Shown: positions 58,363-64,000 of the stretch, in pieces
Layout: each line of letters starts with the position of its first letter
Position numbering within the stretch: position 1 is the stretch's first letter
Source of the DNA: Pelargonium x hortorum
Lineage: Eukaryota; Streptophyta; Magnoliopsida; Geraniales; Geraniaceae
DNA length: 64,000 bases
Reading direction: 5' to 3'
NCBI GenBank assembly: GCA_036897525.1
Contig: JAYMTJ010000021.1
Location: forward strand, 62,001-126,000
The notes under the pieces: generated by a model
Seen by the model: the letters and a program-made list of their open reading frames with translations, nothing else
The model's database searches: none
Told to the model about the DNA's origin: nothing
Position numbers and translations under genes: made by a program

Positions 58363-60364
58363 TAATCTGTTTCCGGTATGTCTAAGAAGTGTAGGGAGTA
58401 GAGCTCTGGGAGTGCTTATGGATTGGTTGGGCTGATATGAGATTGGATTAGGAAAGCTTTACTACTTTATAGAGGTTATGTAGGGAATACACTTTAGATA
58501 ATGGGGCCGGTCCTCTTATACTGGACGGGTATAAGGAAAAGACTAAAAACTTTCAGGAAACACATATGAAATTCTATATAAGGCCTCTAAGCATAACCAA
58601 AAAACAGTTACACGAATTCTGAACTAGGAAATAAAGGGCCCTATTCTGGAATTCTTTTCAATTTTACCTAATCGTAACAGTAGGGTACTCTGTCTCTAAT
58701 TTCTACTCCGGTCAAATGAATCCGTACCCTTGTAGGCTTTAAAGCAACCGCTTCGTTTAGTATTTACTTTAAGTTGTAAAGTAATAATATCATATCTAGA
58801 CATGTAAGGGTTTTGTGTTAGAGTATCTCTCTCGATCACAAAAAGGAAATTAAGGTTTTCTAAGACTCGACTAGGAGAATTTCATTTCAAAAGATGTTTC
58901 TTATCTCTTAGAATAGCATGACTTAAGACTCGAAATTCTCGATACTAGCAGTAATAAATAGAAAAACTAAAGAGCTCCTATTCAAATAATTATGAATTTT
59001 CCCTTTTCCCTACTCTGGGTCCATAAAAAGAGATAGTTCTAAGTTTGCAAATACATCTAAGTTGTTCAGAATAGATGCTTAAGCAATGCTGGTATTCCTC
59101 TTGAATTATGTCAAATATATTCCCCTCTAAAGTCCGAAAACCAATTGCCGAACAACCTAAACTAAGAAATCGAAAGAATAAAACCGAACTCAAATAGGTG
59201 CTCAAATAGCGGGGCCGTTAGATCAAGCAATCAGATATAGGTCCGTGTTTACATAATAGCAGATTGTTCCTTGTCAGTATATAGACTGGAGTAGCCAAAA
59301 TAAAGTTCAGAAAATTTCAAGGAAATACATGCTATTTACAATCGAAAACCCCTTATAGCTCGGCAAGAAAACTTGTTAGCTCACTAAGCTAAGGAAACTC
59401 TTAGGGTTAACAGTTCCAAGAGAACTCTTTCTTCTCTCCGCCAACTTCATTATGTACGCTGAGTTTTTAAGTGCTGGTCTTGTGAAGTTACATTCTTGTA
59501 TTTACTCATATTTTTTCTTACTGGGCGACGACTTAAAGTCTAAAAAGGAAAGCAGTTTTAATCTAAATTCTGGCAAATTAGGGCATACCCCCTACTAGAG
59601 AGCTTAAACCCTCAAAATAAAGTAGAACAGAAGTGATTCAAGGGACCTTACAAAATACAAAAAGAAGACTGTGAAACGTATTAATTCTAAAAATTTCAAA
59701 GAGAATACGCCATAGCCAAACATTTCTATTAGTAATTAGTGTCGGTATCACATGTTAGGTCACAAAAAAAAGGAGGTGCCCTATCCTTAGCGAAAAAGGG
59801 TTAACCCGACTCTTATTAATACATTACCAATCAAACCTGGATTTATACCAGAATTAGAGCTTATTAGATACCTTTATCCTTAGCAAAATATAGAGTTTGT
59901 TTACTTTTATATCTCTATACTTCTCCATCTCGATTTTTATTCAGGTTGGTTTTAGCAAAGTCACGGGTACCAGAAGCCTTGACCCTTTTTTACCCTCTAT
60001 TTAACTCCTGGTCAGTCAAGGTATATAGGCAAGTATAGGATTTTTATAGATTGATTTCATATATATACTCATTTTTGTTAAACTTAGCACCTGTTCTATC
60101 AGTCAAAATGTATATTTTTTGGTAGAAATTGACTTATTCCACACCTTTATAAGTGCTTTAGCAAAGAATTTCAGTATCCTTGACCAGGAATTTAATACTG
60201 CATTCTTTTAAAGACCTGCCGCCCCCGCTATAGGACTAATCCTTATCTTTTTATCTGGAGCTTTACTTCTGCGAATCCAGGAATACACTAAAGGAATACG
60301 TATTAAAAACTAGGAGCCCCTGTTAGTCAGTACATTTATTAGAGTCATAAGACTTGAAACCTGG

Positions 60365-60434
60365 TTTAGTTCCCTCGAATCGAACCTTTACCCGCGGATT
60401 CTAGAAACCTTGTATGACCACTTGAAATACTAAA
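60365..60434 (-). pseudogene. tRNA-Gln-like family member with CUA at the anticodon position
   Basis: On the minus strand the acceptor strands TTAGTAT and GAACTAA pair at six of seven positions, the best acceptor in this family. CAAGTGGTCA takes the D-arm position. GGT-TTCTAGA-ATC forms a three-pair anticodon stem with a seven-base loop, U33 present and CUA at positions 34-36. GGGTAAAGGTTCGATTC supplies the variable loop and T loop. A CUA anticodon would read UAG. The T stem and outer anticodon stem are weak, so a decayed copy is more likely than an active suppressor-type tRNA. Upstream TTTAGTATTT is shared with 21016-21086. Confidence 0.4.
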
Positions 60435-62877
60435 TAAACTGTCAATACTTATTTTACTACTTTTTAAAACTCCACGGAAAAATCACTACCCTTAACTATA
60501 AAACAAAAGTATTCAAGCTGATATAAATCATTTCTAAATAGATTATAATATCAGTAATTAGAATGCTAGCTTTGACTACAACAATGCGGGAGACAACCAA
60601 CCATTCGATAGACAGCTTTTCACAATGAATGCCCTCGTATTTAACATGTATGGAGAAATCATTCATGAATGGGCTGACACGAGTACATTAGTTTACATAT
60701 TCGACTTTCTCCGTCGTTACAGCGGGTGATAAACTTATGCTATTAAACCCGTCCTGTCCCCTCTTCCAAGCAGCTCTACTTCTACAGTTTCATTTTCCTG
60801 TATTAGTTACAAAATCGGTTTTTATCAAGTGCAACATAAGGGTTATCTTCCACCAAAAGTTATTTAGTCTTTCCTTCTAGAGGTATTTAAGGGTCCCGCA
60901 AGGAGTACTAATTACTGGGTTATGGACGACAAATTCCCAGTTCACTAAAGTACTAATTTTCATTTGATCCAAGGTAAGAGCTAAAAAAAAAACTTGTAGA
61001 TATAAAAAACTTTTTTGCAAATATTAGGCATCAAAAAGAGAGCTCGTTAGTCAAATAATAGGATATAAAGTATATGCTAGACCAGGATTTTATGCGCGTT
61101 TTATACCGAAAGACATGGATTCGAGAAGAATTCGATTCTAGATATATGAAAAAAGTCCTCTCTTTAAGAGATTTTATAAGATTGAAAATTATTAGGGTGT
61201 TTTCTTACTAAGGGGAAGTGGGATAGTCAGGACTGCCCAGATAGATATATTACAGTACTTCCTGACTGGTTAGGCACCCGTATAAGCTAGATAATGAGAT
61301 ATAATATCTTTTGGAAATATTAGAATCGGTATAGGTTTGTTTTCTCTAAGTTAGGATGTAACAAGTTCTTAATCGTGATAGTCAGCTTTTGTAGTCGTTT
61401 AGATAATCAAGTATAAGAATCTGGAGGGAGAGAAATTTCATGGTGGTTAGATCTAAAATATGAGATCCTGTTTCTTGAAATTCTGGCTAGGTTCTCCTCT
61501 TCTAAAGCTTTCTGGGGGCCCCATAATAGAGCTCACAAATACAAGGATTCTCTCTAAACACCCGTACCTTATAATATATGAATGAGGTTGGCTGGGCTAT
61601 ACATGAGGAGGTCTTTACTATTCTATTTAATTATAAGCTATTATGACTCCTAAAAATCTAAGTTTATACCTCTATTAACTTTAACTTTATCTGAATTCTT
61701 TTACCTACTAAGCTTTTACTTTTATGAACTTATTAAAGAAGATTTTCCAATTTGAGATGTACAAGTAATTAAGATTTTAGTTAATGCTTTTATTGTTTTC
61801 CCTGTGAGCACGAGAGTCTTTCTATTTGCAGTCATATGTTTTTTGTTGTATCGTTTGTATAAAATGTTCCCCTTTTTTTGTTCCATTTGTATATGAGTAA
61901 GTAATTGATCAGTATTCTGTCGACACGCCTTTCCTGGGGGAGTGTTTTTTAACAGAGTACTTATGACACTGAGAATATTTATCTCTTTGCTTCCTAACAA
62001 AAAGGGCTTACTTTTCATTTCATGTTGCATTTTTAGTCTGTACTTATGAGATTTATAGGTATCCTCACATGTTTACTATTCTTCCCAGTGGGTAAAACCT
62101 GAATTAGAGGTTTATTATAGCATTTTACATCCTAAAATATAGGAATCCTGGTAGGAAGAGCCAATACTTTTTTTTTAAGAGTCCCCTCTCTGTCTCATTA
62201 AAAGCTACTTTTAATTTACTAGAACACTTAAACTAAGGATCAAATGTGTCGGACTCGTACCTATATAATCATAAAGGAGTTCCACTAGTAGTAAAAATCG
62301 AAATAAACTAAAACCATTAATACTTCGCGCTAACAACTAATTTTGAATTATATATAGTCACATCATACTAGAAATTTTAGTCATTTGTATGGATTGCCTA
62401 GTAATCTAGTTTTGTAATCCTAACCTAAAAGGTGCTTTTATAAAAGGATCTCAAATCAAAACAATAATTTTGTACTTTCTAAAACTCTTATTTCGGAAGT
62501 TTAGCTGAGTCATAAATATATAGAGTTTTCTACTCGTTAAAAATAGCTACTTAGAAAAGGACTCTAATTCCTATAACCCCAGGGGCTTTTAAGTATAGGA
62601 GCATTCCGCTAAAAATGCATCCGTTAGGCAATTCCATTTCTTGTGAAAGGCTTGTATTAATTTAAGATGGGATTCTCTTTTTTTAGATTCTTGTCTTTAT
62701 TTAAGCCTTTGGTGAAATAAATCCTAATAACTTTAAGATTACAAAGTTTCAGCTCAAATGGAACTCTTATCTGGGGTTGTCCTGTGGTTTATGCTTTCTA
62801 ATTTTGGTATTTACTCTGAAGGTTTAAAATGCTAACTTGGTATTGTTTTAATACCAAAAAGCTTTAAAAAGAAACCC

Positions 62878-62960
62878 ATGATTTGAACCAAGGGCTGTTA
62901 TTATAAAAGACAGGTAACTCATAATAGAAGAGTCCTTTCTGACTAATACATAGATAATAA
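62878..62960 (-). pseudogene. Possible long-variable-arm tRNA remnant
   Basis: On the minus strand GACTC/GAGTT could form an anticodon stem with a nine-base loop. CTGT and ACAG could close a long variable arm, and CCCTTGGTTCAAATCATGGG a T arm with one mismatch. No D arm or acceptor is found. The arrangement recalls tRNA-Leu or tRNA-Ser, but the evidence is thin. Confidence 0.2.
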
Positions 62961-63342
62961 CTTGAGCTACCGAATAAAGAGATTATAATAACATTCTTGG
63001 TTTATTCTTTAAAATAGACTTGGGCTATTCTGCGTACTTTATTCTTTTCCAAGTAGCTAGTTGTATACCCCTAGATCTAGTCCAACTTACCCCGGTTACT
63101 GGAGATTCTTGTATATGGTATGGGTGTCCGATTCTCCTCAACATTAATGGATTTCCTTACTTTAGTTACTCTATATGATAACAGTCGATACATTTATATC
63201 CAGAAAATAGACAATTCATAAGGCTTAATCCCCAAAGAGCCCTTTTTATTTAGCAGGAACCCGCGTCATGTTACAGGCTTACAGAAAACCGGTTGAGAAA
63301 GAAACTCAGATCACTAGCAGAGATAGATAAGAACTCAGGACT

Positions 63343-63412
63343 CTAATTTGACAACAAACTGGATACCCGGGTTTACTCGACTTTAACACCTTTACATGAT
63401 GCTTTCCATGTT
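63343..63412 (-). repeat. tRNA-associated repeat K, copy K2
   Basis: This is the partner of 20992-21056. It keeps CATGTAAAGGTG, part of the T-arm region, and the downstream GGGTATCC and GTTTGTTGTCAA, but the D arm is not recognisable. It shows that the 3' flank travelled with the tRNA-like part. Confidence 0.65.
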
Positions 63413-64000
63413 AAGTATAGAACCAACTCTTATTAGAACGTTCAGCACATAACCAATAGGTTCAAAGCTATAAGTAAAAAATAAGATATAGTATAGCGTG
63501 TCTTCTATCTACATTGCTTTTTTTAAGGATTTTAGGATATTCATATTTCAGGCATATCCCTGCTATACTTTTTCTTTCCGAAATTCATTGATTAACAAGG
63601 GGGTATTCGGTACACTTTTAGTAAGTAGGATACGCTACGCAGGGGACTCTCTAAGGCATCCGGCTTTCCTTTTTTCTCCTAAAATGACTATTTTGTTAAA
63701 CCCCGACAAATCTTATCATTCTACAATCCTTGAGTTCTTTCATTTATTAACCCCCCACTATCCAAGGATAGGTAAAAAGAGCTATACAAAACAAAGACTA
63801 GTAAGTGTCGTTTAGGCTTCAGCCGCTTTTAACTGACAGGGTAAAAACCCAACCTAGTAGAAGCTGGTAAAAATGAAACTATCCTTACCGTATGTATGTA
63901 TAAGCGCTATAATAAAAAAGAATTTGGAAGTGTACCTAACCAAGAGACACTTTACTTAAATTAGAAAGGTTAAGATAATCTTAGTTTGAGGTTGAAAGTT

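Larger units (their letters stand above)
56200..58400. other. Repeat-poor mixed block VII
   Basis: The sequence resembles the repeat-rich blocks in having fewer A/T runs and in words such as TCAATACAC. I found no firm repeat partner. The only frame of note is 57355-57600. A tRNA-like sequence lies at its end. Confidence 0.45.
58400..64000. other. AT-rich DNA without a supported gene
   Basis: Frames of 71 (58990, minus), 102 (61722, minus) and 105 codons (63498, plus) encode nothing recognisable and have no supporting signals. The region contains the tRNA-like sequence at 60365, repeat K2 at 63343, a possible long-variable-arm tRNA remnant at about 62878 and the palindrome GGGGCCCC at 61515. 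Otherwise only A/T runs are seen. Confidence 0.6.

Noticed and set aside
59863-59872. ATTAGATACC, as in small-subunit rRNA
   Set aside because: The conserved continuation CTGGTAGTCC is absent.
1-64000. CRISPR arrays, insertion sequences, phage genes, retroelements
   Set aside because: There are no regularly spaced identical repeats, no terminal inverted repeats with a transposase frame, and no recognisable integrase, capsid or reverse transcriptase segment.

Overview
This 64 kb window has no protein-coding gene that I can support. The longest standard-code open frame is 113 codons (15057-15398, +). Frames of 60-113 codons lie on both strands without shared spacing, ribosome binding sites, codon bias or recognisable domains. 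At roughly 36% G+C (estimated by eye) a random sequence this long should give a longest stop-free run of about 130 codons, so the observed set is what chance gives. I found no intact rRNA, CRISPR array, insertion sequence, prophage or transposon. A dense bacterial, archaeal or viral genome is very unlikely.

The best fit is the gene-free part of an oversized, AT-rich organellar genome, probably mitochondrial (plant or algal type). Three things suggest this. There are degraded tRNA-like sequences of bacterial/organellar type, several matching the 3' half of mitochondrial or plastid tRNA-Gln as I remember it, plus one Cys-like and one Asn-like. There are short, old, imperfect dispersed repeats of 20-130 bp. 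There is no nuclear-style microsatellite or SINE/LINE landscape. An AT-rich nuclear intergenic region or a gene-poor protist organelle chromosome remains possible, and the species cannot be named from this sequence.

Layout: ordinary AT-rich DNA with many A/T runs fills about 1-13.9, 16.5-24.7, 26.9-31.0, 32.3-36.0, 37.9-39.6, 41.4-51.0, 54.4-56.2 and 58.4-64 kb. Between these lie blocks with fewer A/T runs that hold most of the mutually related repeats: about 13.9-16.45, 24.7-26.9, 31.0-32.3, 36.0-37.9, 39.6-41.4, 51.0-54.4 and 56.2-58.4 kb. Some blocks are strongly strand-skewed: C-rich and G-poor near 39.9-40.2 kb, pyrimidine-rich at 40.7-41.2 kb, purine-rich at 52.8-54.0 kb. Most of the tRNA-like sequences sit outside the blocks, mainly between 45.8 and 63.4 kb.

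The most interesting signals are: the tRNA-Gln-like family (20992-21086, 35522-35575, 50855-50925, 55731-55797, 58291-58362, 60365-60434, 63343-63412), two members of which share sequence beyond the tRNA 3' end; a member at 60365-60434 whose anticodon position reads CUA, complementary to UAG; the repeat network linking the blocks; and several GC-rich hairpins in AT-rich surroundings. None amounts to a demonstrated new system.
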